Part shown: in pieces, positions 6,758 through 15,297 of the stretch
Layout: each line of letters starts with the position of its first letter
How positions within the stretch are numbered: the first letter of the stretch is position 1
Source of the DNA: Pseudomonadota bacterium
Lineage (GTDB): Bacteria > Desulfobacterota > Desulfobulbia > Desulfobulbales > SURF-16
Direction: 5' to 3'
Length of the DNA stretch: 27,390 bases
NCBI GenBank assembly: GCA_030597865.1
Contig: JAUVQZ010000012.1
Span: 1-27,390 of the forward strand
Made by a program: the position numbers and the translations under genes
The notes under the pieces: model-generated
Told to the model about the DNA's origin: nothing
Seen by the model: the letters and a program-made list of their open reading frames with translations, nothing else
The model's database searches: none

Positions 6758-9025
6758 TTAGCTGCGCAGGAAGTTGAGGGCCGAGCCCGCCTTGAACCAG
6801 TCGATCTGCTCCTTGTTACAGGAATGGTGCAGGGCTATTTCCTCGCTGCTGCCATCGTTATGATGGAGTACGGCAGTGATGTTGCTGCCCGGCGCCAGTT
6901 CGGTGAGGCCGTTGATGTCAATGACGTCATCCTCCAGGATTCGCTCATAGTCATCCACCTTTACAAAGGTAAGGGGCAGCACCCCCTGTTTCTTGAGGTT
7001 GGTCTCATGGATACGGGCAAAGCTTCTGGTGATCACGGCCCGGGCCCCCATATGGCGGGGGCTCATGGCCGCATGCTCCCGGGAGGAGCCTTCGCCGTAG
7101 TTGGTGTCACCCACCACCAGCCAGTTCTTGGCGGCGGCGGTATAGTCACGGGCCACCTCGTTCACCGCCTTGTTGTCACCGCTGAGTTGGTTTTTGCTGG
7201 TGCCCACCCCATCGGTGAAGGCGTTGACCGCGCCGGTGAGCATATTGTCTGAAATATTGTTCAGATGACCCCGGAATCGTAACCAGGGCCCGGCCGGGGA
7301 AATATGATCGGTGGTGCATTTTCCCTTGGCCTTGATCAGTAGCTGCAGGCCTTCAAAATTTTTACCATTCCAGGGGGCAAAGGGGGTGAGCAGGGCCAGG
7401 CGCTCGGAGGCGGGATCCACAAGAACCTCCACATGGGAGCTGTCCAGCGGTGGCGCCAGAAAACCCTGGTCATCGTGGATAAAGCCGCCTGCCGGAACCT
7501 CGGCCACCTGGCCGGGACTCTGCAGGGTAAAGGTGGAGCCGTCCGCCGCCTCAAGCTCTTCTTCAAAGGGGTTGCAGTCCATCCTTGCCACGCAGGCGTA
7601 GGCCATGGCCGTCTCTGGGCTGCCGATAAAGGCGCAGGTCTCCGGGTTGCCATCGGCGCGTTTGGGGAAGTTGCGGTTGTAGGAGGTGACAATGGAGTTT
7701 TTAGTTCCTGTTTTGACATCATCCCGCTGCCATTGGCCGATGCAGGGGCCGCAGGCATTGGTGAGAATGACGGCGCCGATATCTTCAAGATTTTTGAGAA
7801 TACCATCCCGTTCAATGGTGGCCCTGACCTGCTCTGAGCCGGGAGAGATAAAGAGCGGCACCTTGAGCTTGGTCCCCTTTTCCAGGAGTTGATCGGCCAT
7901 GGCGGCAATACGGCCCATGTCCTCATAGGAGGAGTTGGTGCAGGAGCCGATCAGGGCGGTGGTCATATTGGTGGGCCAGCCACCTTCTGCCATGTGCTCA
8001 GCCATTTTTGAGATGGGCGAGGCCAGGTCCGGCGAGTGGGGGCCCACCAGATGGGGTTCCAGTTCGCTGAGGTTGATCTCGATAATCTGGTCGTAATAGG
8101 TCTGCGGATTGGCCGTAACCTCGGGGTCAGCAACCAGCAGATGACGATACTCTTCGGCCAGTTTAGCGGTTTCGTTGCGGCCGATGGCCTCAAGATAGGC
8201 AGCCATCCGTTGGTCATAGGGGAAGGTTGAGGTGGTGGCGCCGAGCTCTGCACCCATATTGCAGATGGTGGCCTTACCCGTGCAGGAGATGGATGAGGTG
8301 CCTTCGCCGAAATATTCAATGACCCGGTTGGTCCCCCCTGAGCAGCTCAGGATGGAAAGAAGTTTCAGGATGACGTCCTTGGGGGCGGTCCAGCCGTTCA
8401 GGGCGCCGGTGAGCTTGACCCCAATAATTTTAGGGTGCAGTACCTCCCAGGCCAGGCCCACCATGACATCCACGGCATCAGCGCCGCCCACACCACAGGC
8501 AAAGCCGCCCAGGCCGCCCGCATTGGGGGTGTGGGAGTCAGTTCCCAGCATCATCTGGCCGGGAAAGGCGTATTGTTCAAGGACCACCTGGTGGATAATG
8601 CCGGCCCCGGGTTTCCAGCAGCCAAAGCCATATTTCTGGGAGGCCGAGGCCAGGAAGTCGTAGACCTCCCGGTTCTGGATAATGGCCGTTTCAAGATCGT
8701 TTTTTGCACCCTTGTGGGCCTGGATGAGATGGTCGCAGTGAACCGTCACCGGCACGGCGGCCTCGTCCTGGTCGGCCAGCATGTACTGGAGAATGGCCAT
8801 CTGGGCCGTGGCGTCCTGGAGGGCGACACGGTCGGGCCTGGTCTTGATATAGGAAGAACCGGGTTCAAGCTCAGCGGCTTTTGGATCGTCAAGATGGCCG
8901 TAGAGAAGTTTTTCTGTATAGGTAAGGGGACGATTGAGGCGCTCACGGATAATGGTGAGGTTCTCCTCCATTTTTTTATACACCCCTTCAACAAATTGCG
9001 GGGTGGAATCAACAGCACTGCTCAT
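6758..9025 (-). CDS. acn: Aconitate hydratase, mitochondrial type
   Basis: This 755-residue aconitase interconverts citrate and isocitrate in the TCA cycle, in the cytosol, using a [4Fe-4S] cluster. The cluster ligands are readable as C362 (IGSCTNSSYED), C425 and C428 (ACGPCIGQW). The 63 and 3 residue spacings match those of bovine mitochondrial aconitase. LTYTEKLLYGHLDDP near the N-terminus and GEGSSREHAAMSPRHMGARA in the C-terminal swivel domain also fit the mitochondrial-type rather than the AcnA or AcnB class. ATG 9025 is chosen because AAGGAG lies nine bases upstream; the frame extends to 9073 without such a site. It lies 56 bases after the GTPase gene on the same strand and ends at a strong terminator. 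Confidence 0.95.
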   Translation of the reverse strand: MSSAVDSTPQFVEGVYKKMEENLTIIRERLNRPLTYTEKLLYGHLDDPKAAELEPGSSYIKTRPDRVALQDATAQMAILQYMLADQDEAAVPVTVHCDHLIQAHKGAKNDLETAIIQNREVYDFLASASQKYGFGCWKPGAGIIHQVVLEQYAFPGQMMLGTDSHTPNAGGLGGFACGVGGADAVDVMVGLAWEVLHPKIIGVKLTGALNGWTAPKDVILKLLSILSCSGGTNRVIEYFGEGTSSISCTGKATICNMGAELGATTSTFPYDQRMAAYLEAIGRNETAKLAEEYRHLLVADPEVTANPQTYYDQIIEINLSELEPHLVGPHSPDLASPISKMAEHMAEGGWPTNMTTALIGSCTNSSYEDMGRIAAMADQLLEKGTKLKVPLFISPGSEQVRATIERDGILKNLEDIGAVILTNACGPCIGQWQRDDVKTGTKNSIVTSYNRNFPKRADGNPETCAFIGSPETAMAYACVARMDCNPFEEELEAADGSTFTLQSPGQVAEVPAGGFIHDDQGFLAPPLDSSHVEVLVDPASERLALLTPFAPWNGKNFEGLQLLIKAKGKCTTDHISPAGPWLRFRGHLNNISDNMLTGAVNAFTDGVGTSKNQLSGDNKAVNEVARDYTAAAKNWLVVGDTNYGEGSSREHAAMSPRHMGARAVITRSFARIHETNLKKQGVLPLTFVKVDDYERILEDDVIDINGLTELAPGSNITAVLHHNDGSSEEIALHHSCNKEQIDWFKAGSALNFLRS

Positions 9026-9081
9026 TGGATTTTTCTCCTTCGATATAAAGGCGGTAAGGCCTATTTTTTCCATAAGATGGT

Positions 9082-10428
9082 TCAGCGGATTTCTTTATAA
9101 AATTCCTTGAGATCCTGTCCCAGGAATTTTTTTATCCTGTTGAGGTTGCGGCGGTGGGCCGCAAAGATCTGTCCCAGGCCTGCACTGCCCAGGAGTCCCA
9201 CCACATGGTCTTCCACCTTTTCCCAGAGGTGACGACGATAATCGCTCTCCAGGGTCACAAGGCTGCGGGGATTTTCCAGACGCTGCTTCAGGAGGCGGGG
9301 AAAGGTAATCCTGGACAGCCAGATCCAGAAGGCCATGATGACAAGGGTGACCCCGGCCAGCGGCAAGGTGAGATGGCTGAGGCCCACCTGGCCCTGGATC
9401 AGGGCCTCAAGCATACTTTCTTCAGGGAAATTAAAGAGAAGTTTGCTGAGCAGGCCACTGAAGAAAAAGGCAAGGATGGAGGCCACGGCGGTAAGTTTGC
9501 CGATGTCGAGCAGTTTCGTCCGCACTTGGCTGCTGAAATTGACCATGGCCTCGCAGGTCAGTTGCAGCTCGTTGACCTGGCGATCAATGTCCTGGAGGAT
9601 GTGGAAAACGCGAAATTTCGGGGCAGTGAGGATTTTGTTTTTCAACTGATCCCGTTCCTGGCTCCATGGCGCTGTGTCAAGGCCAGGACGTTGGGAGTCC
9701 GGGGCGCAGGTCAGGAAGATATGGGGGATGTCCTTACGTCCCGTCATCTGCGAGAGGTTCCAGCATAATGTGCCGTAGGAACGAACCAGGTCGCTGGTTG
9801 AGTCACATTCATCAATACGGCTCATGACAAAGACCAGGCGGTCTTCGCCGGCACTCTCCGGCAGGGTGTCGCGGATGGCGGTATAGGTTTCCTTGATGGT
9901 TCCGGCCTTGAGCGGATCAAACATCAGCACCACCAGGTCGGCAAGTTTGGCCAAATGCGATATGACGGCCATATAGTCGTAGCCGCGATCCTTCTCCGTG
10001 ACCGAGTCGAGCATGCCAGGGCTGTCGATGATGGCCATGTCGGTTAAGAGGGGCGTGGCAACCTTTTTCAGGTGCAGGTGGGAGATGAGTTGCTCGCCGA
10101 GGGCCTTGAGCTTGGTAAAGGGCAGATTCTCATCATTTACCAGGGATGAGCCGGGAATTTCCTCGCCCGCCACATCAGCGCCGTCATGGGTGATGATGGT
10201 GAAGGAGTCATCAGTGGGGGCCTGGCCGGTGCGCTGGATCTCTTCGCCGCTCAGCTCATTAATCAGGGTGGACTTGCCAGAGGAATAATTGCCGATGAGA
10301 AGAACGATGGGCTTCCATTTGAGGAGGGAGTCCAAGTCGCTAAAGTCCCGGTTATACTTCTCAAAAAGTGGCAGCAGGGTCTGGTGGATTCTGCGTTTAA
10401 GTAGATTTTGCAGTTCCTTTTCATCCAT
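9082..10428 (-). CDS. EHD/dynamin-like membrane GTPase
   Basis: This is a 448-residue protein. The G domain shows the P-loop GNYSSGKST (residues 46-54) and G3 DSPG (135-138) followed by EKDRGYDYMAVISHLAKLAD. The G4 position reads SRID (193-196) instead of N/TKxD, followed by SDLVRSYGTLCWNLSQM. The segments after G3 and G4 resemble eukaryotic EHD ATPases, and bacterial EHD-like dynamins are known. Near the C-terminus there are two hydrophobic segments, about residues 319-341 and 359-381, so it is probably anchored in or inserts into the inner membrane. A basic helical tail follows. A role in membrane remodelling is inferred. ATG 10428 has AAGGAAGG six bases upstream; the frame stays open to 10509. 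It is probably cotranscribed with acn. Confidence 0.85.
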   Translation of the reverse strand: MDEKELQNLLKRRIHQTLLPLFEKYNRDFSDLDSLLKWKPIVLLIGNYSSGKSTLINELSGEEIQRTGQAPTDDSFTIITHDGADVAGEEIPGSSLVNDENLPFTKLKALGEQLISHLHLKKVATPLLTDMAIIDSPGMLDSVTEKDRGYDYMAVISHLAKLADLVVLMFDPLKAGTIKETYTAIRDTLPESAGEDRLVFVMSRIDECDSTSDLVRSYGTLCWNLSQMTGRKDIPHIFLTCAPDSQRPGLDTAPWSQERDQLKNKILTAPKFRVFHILQDIDRQVNELQLTCEAMVNFSSQVRTKLLDIGKLTAVASILAFFFSGLLSKLLFNFPEESMLEALIQGQVGLSHLTLPLAGVTLVIMAFWIWLSRITFPRLLKQRLENPRSLVTLESDYRRHLWEKVEDHVVGLLGSAGLGQIFAAHRRNLNRIKKFLGQDLKEFYKEIR

Positions 10429-10797
10429 GGCAGGCCTTCCTTGTGGCAGAGACGAGGGACAGAAGGCCACAGAGGCCCTCTGGAGCCCAGGAGGGGATTG
10501 TCTAAACACTACTTTTTACCTTGAACACCTCGGTAAAACAAGGAATTTGATTTTGAAAAGGGGCTGGATGGGAGGAGACAGGCAGGGGTAAACAGGCTGG
10601 TGTGAGGCGGAAAAAGAGCCGGGGCAAGGCTGAATTTCCCTTGGCATGAAGAGAGGTGGAGATGGGTAACAGCTGTGAGGTGTTGGGCAAAGGCTATCCA
10701 GGGATGGAAACGATTTTCAGCCCTGCGCCATTTGTCGTTGTCATGCTTTGCCGCCCGAGACCTGGGGAGGGGCTTTACATTTCTGTGACAATACCGT
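10429..10797. other. Intergenic region with an inverted repeat
   Basis: No gene is supported in these 369 bases between two minus-strand genes. The one structure seen is TTTTACC (10514-10520) and GGTAAAA (10532-10538), a perfect seven-base inverted repeat 11 bases apart. It lies 86-110 bases before the GTPase start and is a possible operator. The open frames here have no ribosome sites or family resemblance. Confidence 0.4.
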
Positions 10798-11109
10798 CTA
10801 GGAGTCAAAGATACGCATATCATGACGGCTTGGTTCAAATTCGGGGGTAAAGGTGTTGCGGCGGATGGTGACCTGGTGGATGCACTGGCCTGGGGAGTCA
10901 TCCCTGTCATGGCCTGTTGGCTGTAATTTGCTGATATAGGATTCGCCACTCATCAGCATGGCCAGATGCATGGATCGGGCGTTCCATGACTCGCCCTCGG
11001 CAAAGCGCAGGGCAAGGCTCTCATCCCCTTTGATGCTTGGGACGAGGAGGGCGCCTTGGCGGACAGCGGCCAACTGACGGTCTGTTTTATTGGGGGGCAG
11101 CTTCTTCAT
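10798..11109 (-). CDS. Hypothetical 103-residue protein
   Basis: This is a small soluble protein with no signal peptide or membrane segment and no recognised family. It begins with a basic stretch (MKKLPPNKTDRQ) and is mixed and rather polar afterwards, with His-, Arg- and Asp-rich stretches (GHDRDDSPGQCIHQVTIRR) and an acidic/basic tail. It is probably a real gene. GAAGGAG lies five to six bases before the ATG, and a good promoter and leader hairpin lie upstream. It is separated from the GTPase gene by 369 bases, so it is likely its own unit. Confidence 0.65.
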   Translation of the reverse strand: MKKLPPNKTDRQLAAVRQGALLVPSIKGDESLALRFAEGESWNARSMHLAMLMSGESYISKLQPTGHDRDDSPGQCIHQVTIRRNTFTPEFEPSRHDMRIFDS

Positions 11110-11145
11110 GGTAAACTCCTTCGTTGCAATACCGTACTGGCGGCT

Positions 11146-11173
11146 ATCCTGAGAGTATCACTCCTGGCAGGAT
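11146..11173 (-). other. Leader hairpin of the 103-residue protein gene
   Basis: On the minus strand ATCCTG and CAGGAT close a 28-base hairpin with an inner GAGT-GAT-ACTC stem. It lies just after the predicted transcript start and about 40 bases before the start codon. It may stabilise the mRNA or bind a regulator. It has no T-run. Confidence 0.4.
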
Positions 11174-11188
11174 TCTGTACATCGTGAA

Positions 11189-11217
11189 AGTATAGCGTAC
11201 ATGAGAGATATTGAGAA
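11189..11217 (-). promoter_or_regulatory. Sigma-70-type promoter of the 103-residue protein gene
   Basis: On the minus strand, TTCTCA (11217-11212) and TATACT (11194-11189) are spaced by 17 bases and match the consensus hexamers at four and five of six positions. The predicted start of transcription is near 11182, about 73 bases before the ATG at 11109. Confidence 0.5.
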
Positions 11218-11472
11218 AAAAATGGGTGAAGTGTTTATTCTTGTTTAGGTGTTTGTTTAGTCTTTCTAAGCGATCAGGCAGGGGATGATAATGATTTGAA
11301 AGGCCCTGCTTTTCTGGTACAACAGGAGGCGCTTGTAATCTTATGAAATAATAGGCTGTTTTTGGCATATGGCCATGGAGGGCCCTGCTTTCCCCTCTCT
11401 TTTTAACGGCAAACCCCCTAACTAAATCAGGCAGGTATCGCTGCCGGAAACGGTTTTGAGAAAAAATAAAAA
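11218..11472. other. Divergent intergenic region without a gene
   Basis: This is the lgt-proximal part of the 363-base divergent gap. The only open frame (11368-11144, minus) lacks a ribosome site and any family pattern. There is a locally repeated TGTTTAG (near 11243 and 11252). No clear promoter for lgt was seen. Confidence 0.4.
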
Positions 11473-12270
11473 ATGCTGGAATATCCCCAAATAGACCCTG
11501 TACTTTTCAAAATCGGCCCCTTGGCCCTGCATTGGTATGGGCTTATGTATGTTCTGGGCTTTGCTGCCACCTTCTTCCTGGTGCGCCGTCAGATCCGCCT
11601 CCATGCCATTGAAGAACTTGCCCCTGTGTTTGAGAACCTGAACATGGTGCTTCTCATCAGCCTTGTCCTTGGGGGCCGCCTGGGCTATGTGCTTTTTTAT
11701 AATTTTTCCTATTACCTTGACCACCCCCTCCAGATTGTCAACACCTTGGGCGGGGGCATGTCCTTCCATGGCGCCCTGTTAGGTGTTCTTGTCGGTGGGT
11801 TCTGGTTCTGTAAACGCCATAAACTGCATTTTTTGAAGATGGCCGACCTCTATGTGGCCACCATTCCGGTTGGACTTGGCCTGGGAAGAATCGGCAATTT
11901 CATTAACGGTGAATTGTACGGCCGGGTCACGGAGATGCCATGGGCCATGGTCTTTCCCGGCGGCGGTCCTCTTCCCCGCCATCCATCCCAGCTCTACGAG
12001 GCCGCCTTAGAGGGGGCACTCCTCTTTGTCCTTCTTGTCTGGATGGCAGCCGTGCAGAGGAAAAAAGGGTGGGGACACGGTTCCATCTTGGCCTTCTTTC
12101 TGGTTTACTATGGGATTCTGCGCTCCTTTGTGGAATTTTTCAGGGAGCCGGATGGCCATATAGGTCTCCTGGCCGGTCTGGTAAGCCGTGGTCAAGTGCT
12201 CAGCATTGCCATGCTTGGCACTGGTTTACTGCTGTTGCGCTATGTCCTGAAACGTCCGCCATCACCATGA
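11473..12270 (+). CDS. lgt: Prolipoprotein diacylglyceryl transferase
   Basis: This 265-residue polytopic inner-membrane enzyme transfers diacylglycerol from phosphatidylglycerol to the lipobox Cys of prolipoproteins, the first step of lipoprotein maturation. The Lgt signature is clear near residues 136-150 (GRIGNFINGELYGR), followed by the family's HPSQLYEA motif. The early HWYGLMYVLGF and the MSFHGALLG motif are also typical. About seven hydrophobic segments are visible and the length is normal for the family. The ribosome site is weak (an A-rich stretch before the ATG). Its substrates would include the lipoproteins encoded at 454 and 20929 in this window. The next gene follows after 59 bases on the same strand. 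Confidence 0.95.
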   Translation: MLEYPQIDPVLFKIGPLALHWYGLMYVLGFAATFFLVRRQIRLHAIEELAPVFENLNMVLLISLVLGGRLGYVLFYNFSYYLDHPLQIVNTLGGGMSFHGALLGVLVGGFWFCKRHKLHFLKMADLYVATIPVGLGLGRIGNFINGELYGRVTEMPWAMVFPGGGPLPRHPSQLYEAALEGALLFVLLVWMAAVQRKKGWGHGSILAFFLVYYGILRSFVEFFREPDGHIGLLAGLVSRGQVLSIAMLGTGLLLLRYVLKRPPSP

Positions 12271-12329
12271 TTTTCTTGGCTTAAGGGAAGGCCCACCTCT
12301 GATGAACAACAGCTTGCAACGGGATTGAA

Positions 12330-14984
12330 ATGAAACGCTTTCTTTTAAACATCTTTTTTGTACTGACACTTATGACGACAAATACCCTGTATGCCACTGA
12401 ACTTGCCCCCCATCTTCACAAGGACACCCTTGATAACGGCCTCACCGTCATGGTCAAGGAAATGCCCGGAACCAAGGTTGCCACGGTCCAGATCTGGGTC
12501 AAGGCTGGCTCCGTCTATGAGGATGAGTCAGAGGCGGGCATCACCCACCTCATTGAACATATGATTTTTAAGGGGACGCCTACCTACGGCCCTGGCCAGT
12601 TGGCTGAAGAGATTGAGGGCCTGGGCGGACGGATCAATGCCTACACCTCCTTTGAAAACACGGTCTACCATGCCACCCTGTCGGCCCGTCATTGGCAGCA
12701 GGCCCTGGAGGTGCTGGCCGATTCTGTCCAGCATTCCCTCTTTGACGCCACCGAGCTTGAGCGGGAAAAAAAGGTGGTCCTCGAAGAAATCGGCATGCGC
12801 AATGACCGTCCAGGCACCATGCTTTTCCAGTCCCTGATGGAAAATTCATATCAGGTCCATCCCTATCGTCTGCCCATTATCGGCACGGTGGAGAGTGTCA
12901 GTGGCTTTAGCCGGGATGATATCCTCCAGTACATGGCCAAGCATTATCATCCAGAAAATATGATGGTTCTGGTGGTGGGGGATGTCAGATATGCCGAGGT
13001 GCGCAACACCGTTAACAAGGTCATGGGCTCCCTGGCCAAGGGTGAATATGTCCAGCCCCCCCTGCCCGTTGAGCCCAAGAAACAAGAACCGGCCTTTTTC
13101 TCCCTGGCTGCGGACGTAGGGCAGGGCCATCTGGCCCTTTCCTTTCCTGGCACGGCCTTTGTCGATACGGATACGGCGGTTCTTGATGTGATTGCCGCCA
13201 TTCTCGGCCAGGGTGAAACCTCCCGCCTCTTCCACGAGTTGCGCGACAAGCGGCAGCTTGTCTATGGGGTGAACTGCGCCTCTTTCACCCCTAGATATCC
13301 CGGTCTGGTCGAGGTCACGGCGGTGCTGGCTGCCGAAAACATGGAGGCTGCCATGGAGGCAGCCCTGGCAGAGGTCTTTCATCTCAAGTATCTGCCGGTC
13401 AGTGATGATGAGCTGAATCGGGTGAAGAGAAATCTGGAGGGTGATTTTGTCTTTAACCTCGAAAGGGCGGAGGGTCAGGCCCGTACCCTGGGCTCCTTTG
13501 AGTTTTTGACAGGTGATCCCACCAACACCCTGTATCTTGACCAGATCCGTTCCGTCACCAAGGAGGATATTCTGGCTGTTGCCAATAAATATTTCCGGAC
13601 AGATGTGGTCACCGGCGGTTTTCTCGCCCCCCATAGTGCAGAGCTTGCCATGGATCAGGAGTCCTTTAAAAAGATTATTGTCCGGGCCGACGAACGGGCC
13701 CGGCAGGGGGTGCCGGCCTCCTATGTGGCTGATGCCTATCTGAGCAATGTCCATAGCTTTACCCTGAAAAACGGCTTGACCCTGCTGGTTCGCGAGGATG
13801 CCAACGTCGAAACCGTGGCCATCCGGGCCGTTTTTCCTGGCGGGCTCCGCTCAGAAACGGAGATGACAAATGGCGCCTTTGCCTTTATTGCCGAACTTTT
13901 TCCAAAAACCACCGAGAAGATTTCAGCCCGTGAGCTCGCTGTCCAGGTGGCTGATATGGCGGGATCGTTGTCCGGCTTTAACGGCAAGAATACCTTTGGG
14001 CTCAGGGCGGATTTTCTCTCCCGTTATTTTGAGCCGGCCCTGGAGCTGGTTCGTGATGTGATTATCACCCCTGGCTTTGATAGTGGCGAGGCGGAAAAAA
14101 TCAGGCCGGAACTCCAGGCCCAGCTTACCCACCAGGAAGATTCTCTTCCCTCCCTGGCCTTTCGGGAATTTAACAGGCTGCTCTTCCAGGGTCATCCCTA
14201 TGGCCTGAATACCCTGGGGGCCGAAGGGCCGTTGGCGCGTCTCAGGGTCAATGACTTAAAGGCCATCTACAAAGAGCATGCCGTGCCGGATAAAATGGTG
14301 CTCACCGTGGCTGGTGCAGTTAAGGCTGGCGAGGTCAGGGAGCTCGTGGAGAATCTGTTCGGTCAGTGGCAGGGGCCGGATTCCAGTGGCCACCTTGCCG
14401 AGGAGAGCTTTTTGCCGCCGGAACTTCCTGCTAAACCCGATATTTTCACCATTGAGAGGGACAAGGAGCAGGTTCATATCATCATCGGTTTTCTTGGAAC
14501 GACCCTGACCAGTGATGATCGATTTGCCCTGGAGGTCCTTGATAATATCTTGAGTGGTCAGAGCGGCCGCCTCTTTGCTGAGCTGCGTGACAAGCAAAGC
14601 CTGGCCTATAGCCTGTCCGCCTTTTCCCTTGTTGGCCTGGACACCGGTTCCTTCGGTATTTATATCGGCACCAGCCCGGATAAGCGCGAAGAGGCCATCA
14701 AGTCGTTGTGGAAGGAGCTTTATATTGTTATGGAGCAGGAGGTGAGTGATAAAGAGTTGCAGCGGGCCCAGAATGTTCTTATCTCCAGCTATGAGCTGGG
14801 GCTCCAGACCCACAGCGACCAGGCCATGGAAATGGCCCTTAATGAGACCTATGGCCTGGGCCAGGATCATGGCAACCGCTATATCCAAGAGATAAGCAAG
14901 GTGGATAAGGCAAAGGTCCTTGAGATTGCCAGGAAATACATCCAGCCCGACCATTATGTGATGGTCACTGTCGGTGCAAAGTAG
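12330..14984 (+). CDS. Exported M16 family zinc metallopeptidase, two-unit
   Basis: This is an 884-residue pitrilysin/insulinase-family protein. A signal peptide ends near residue 22 (LYA-TE). The first M16 unit carries the inverted zinc motif HLIEH (H73, E76, H77) with the distal Glu at E153 in LEEIGMRND, the expected 76 residues later. The second unit, from about residue 470 (TLKNGLTLLVREDANVETV), lacks HxxEH and reads IAELFPKTT at that place. It is therefore an inactive partner half, as in pitrilysin-like single-chain members and in PqqL/YmxG-type pairs. It probably acts in the periplasm as a clam-shell peptidase on small proteins or peptides. Gly-rich TSRLFHELRDKRQLVYG is a further family mark. 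It sits 59 bases after lgt and may be cotranscribed. Confidence 0.93.
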   Translation: MKRFLLNIFFVLTLMTTNTLYATELAPHLHKDTLDNGLTVMVKEMPGTKVATVQIWVKAGSVYEDESEAGITHLIEHMIFKGTPTYGPGQLAEEIEGLGGRINAYTSFENTVYHATLSARHWQQALEVLADSVQHSLFDATELEREKKVVLEEIGMRNDRPGTMLFQSLMENSYQVHPYRLPIIGTVESVSGFSRDDILQYMAKHYHPENMMVLVVGDVRYAEVRNTVNKVMGSLAKGEYVQPPLPVEPKKQEPAFFSLAADVGQGHLALSFPGTAFVDTDTAVLDVIAAILGQGETSRLFHELRDKRQLVYGVNCASFTPRYPGLVEVTAVLAAENMEAAMEAALAEVFHLKYLPVSDDELNRVKRNLEGDFVFNLERAEGQARTLGSFEFLTGDPTNTLYLDQIRSVTKEDILAVANKYFRTDVVTGGFLAPHSAELAMDQESFKKIIVRADERARQGVPASYVADAYLSNVHSFTLKNGLTLLVREDANVETVAIRAVFPGGLRSETEMTNGAFAFIAELFPKTTEKISARELAVQVADMAGSLSGFNGKNTFGLRADFLSRYFEPALELVRDVIITPGFDSGEAEKIRPELQAQLTHQEDSLPSLAFREFNRLLFQGHPYGLNTLGAEGPLARLRVNDLKAIYKEHAVPDKMVLTVAGAVKAGEVRELVENLFGQWQGPDSSGHLAEESFLPPELPAKPDIFTIERDKEQVHIIIGFLGTTLTSDDRFALEVLDNILSGQSGRLFAELRDKQSLAYSLSAFSLVGLDTGSFGIYIGTSPDKREEAIKSLWKELYIVMEQEVSDKELQRAQNVLISSYELGLQTHSDQAMEMALNETYGLGQDHGNRYIQEISKVDKAKVLEIARKYIQPDHYVMVTVGAK

Positions 14985-15297
14985 GTAAAAAACTAAAGCG
15001 CTAGGGGATCCTGCGTTCACCCCTCAAGGGGGTGCCGAGGAAAAATGGTCCCAGGTAAGCGAGTTCGAAGTCTTCGCTTATCTACGAGACTCCGGGATGC
15101 TCACTTACTAAAGTAAGCTCTACCCCAAGGGCACTCGAAGTCTGCGCTTATCTCTTTCAGGGCGCGCTTTCTCACCCCTTTTTGCGCCCAAGGGCATTTG
15201 CTTCACGGCACCTTGTCTTTCCGGCGCTCGCTACGTTTTTAATCTCCTTTGGGAGCCTGACAGAAATATTTGTTAACGAATAAACCAAGAAAGCGAG
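14985..15297. repeat. Structured intergenic repeat-like element
   Basis: This 313-base gap between the M16 gene and rpe is full of structure. A hairpin CACCCC/GGGGTG lies at 15018-15034. A 19-base near-identical direct repeat (TCGAAGTCTTCGCTTATCT at 15065-15083, and 15135-15153 with one mismatch) is present, 70 bases apart. A hairpin CTTACT/AGTAAG lies at 15104-15117, a GGGCGC/GCGCCC pair at 15160-15189, and CTCC/GGAG at 15244-15255. No gene is supported. From memory, similar segments recur between genes in other sulfate- or sulfur-reducer genomes and are miscalled as short ORFs on the other strand; I cannot verify that here. Confidence 0.5.

Noticed and set aside
11144..11368. 74-codon minus-strand frame before the 103-residue gene
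   Set aside because: It has no ribosome site and no family pattern, and it covers the predicted promoter and leader hairpin.
12846..13754. 302-codon minus-strand open frame
   Set aside because: It is antisense to the M16 peptidase gene, has no family pattern, and the plus frame carries clear M16 motifs.
14256..15020. 254-codon minus-strand open frame
   Set aside because: It lies opposite the end of the M16 gene and has low-complexity, non-family sequence.
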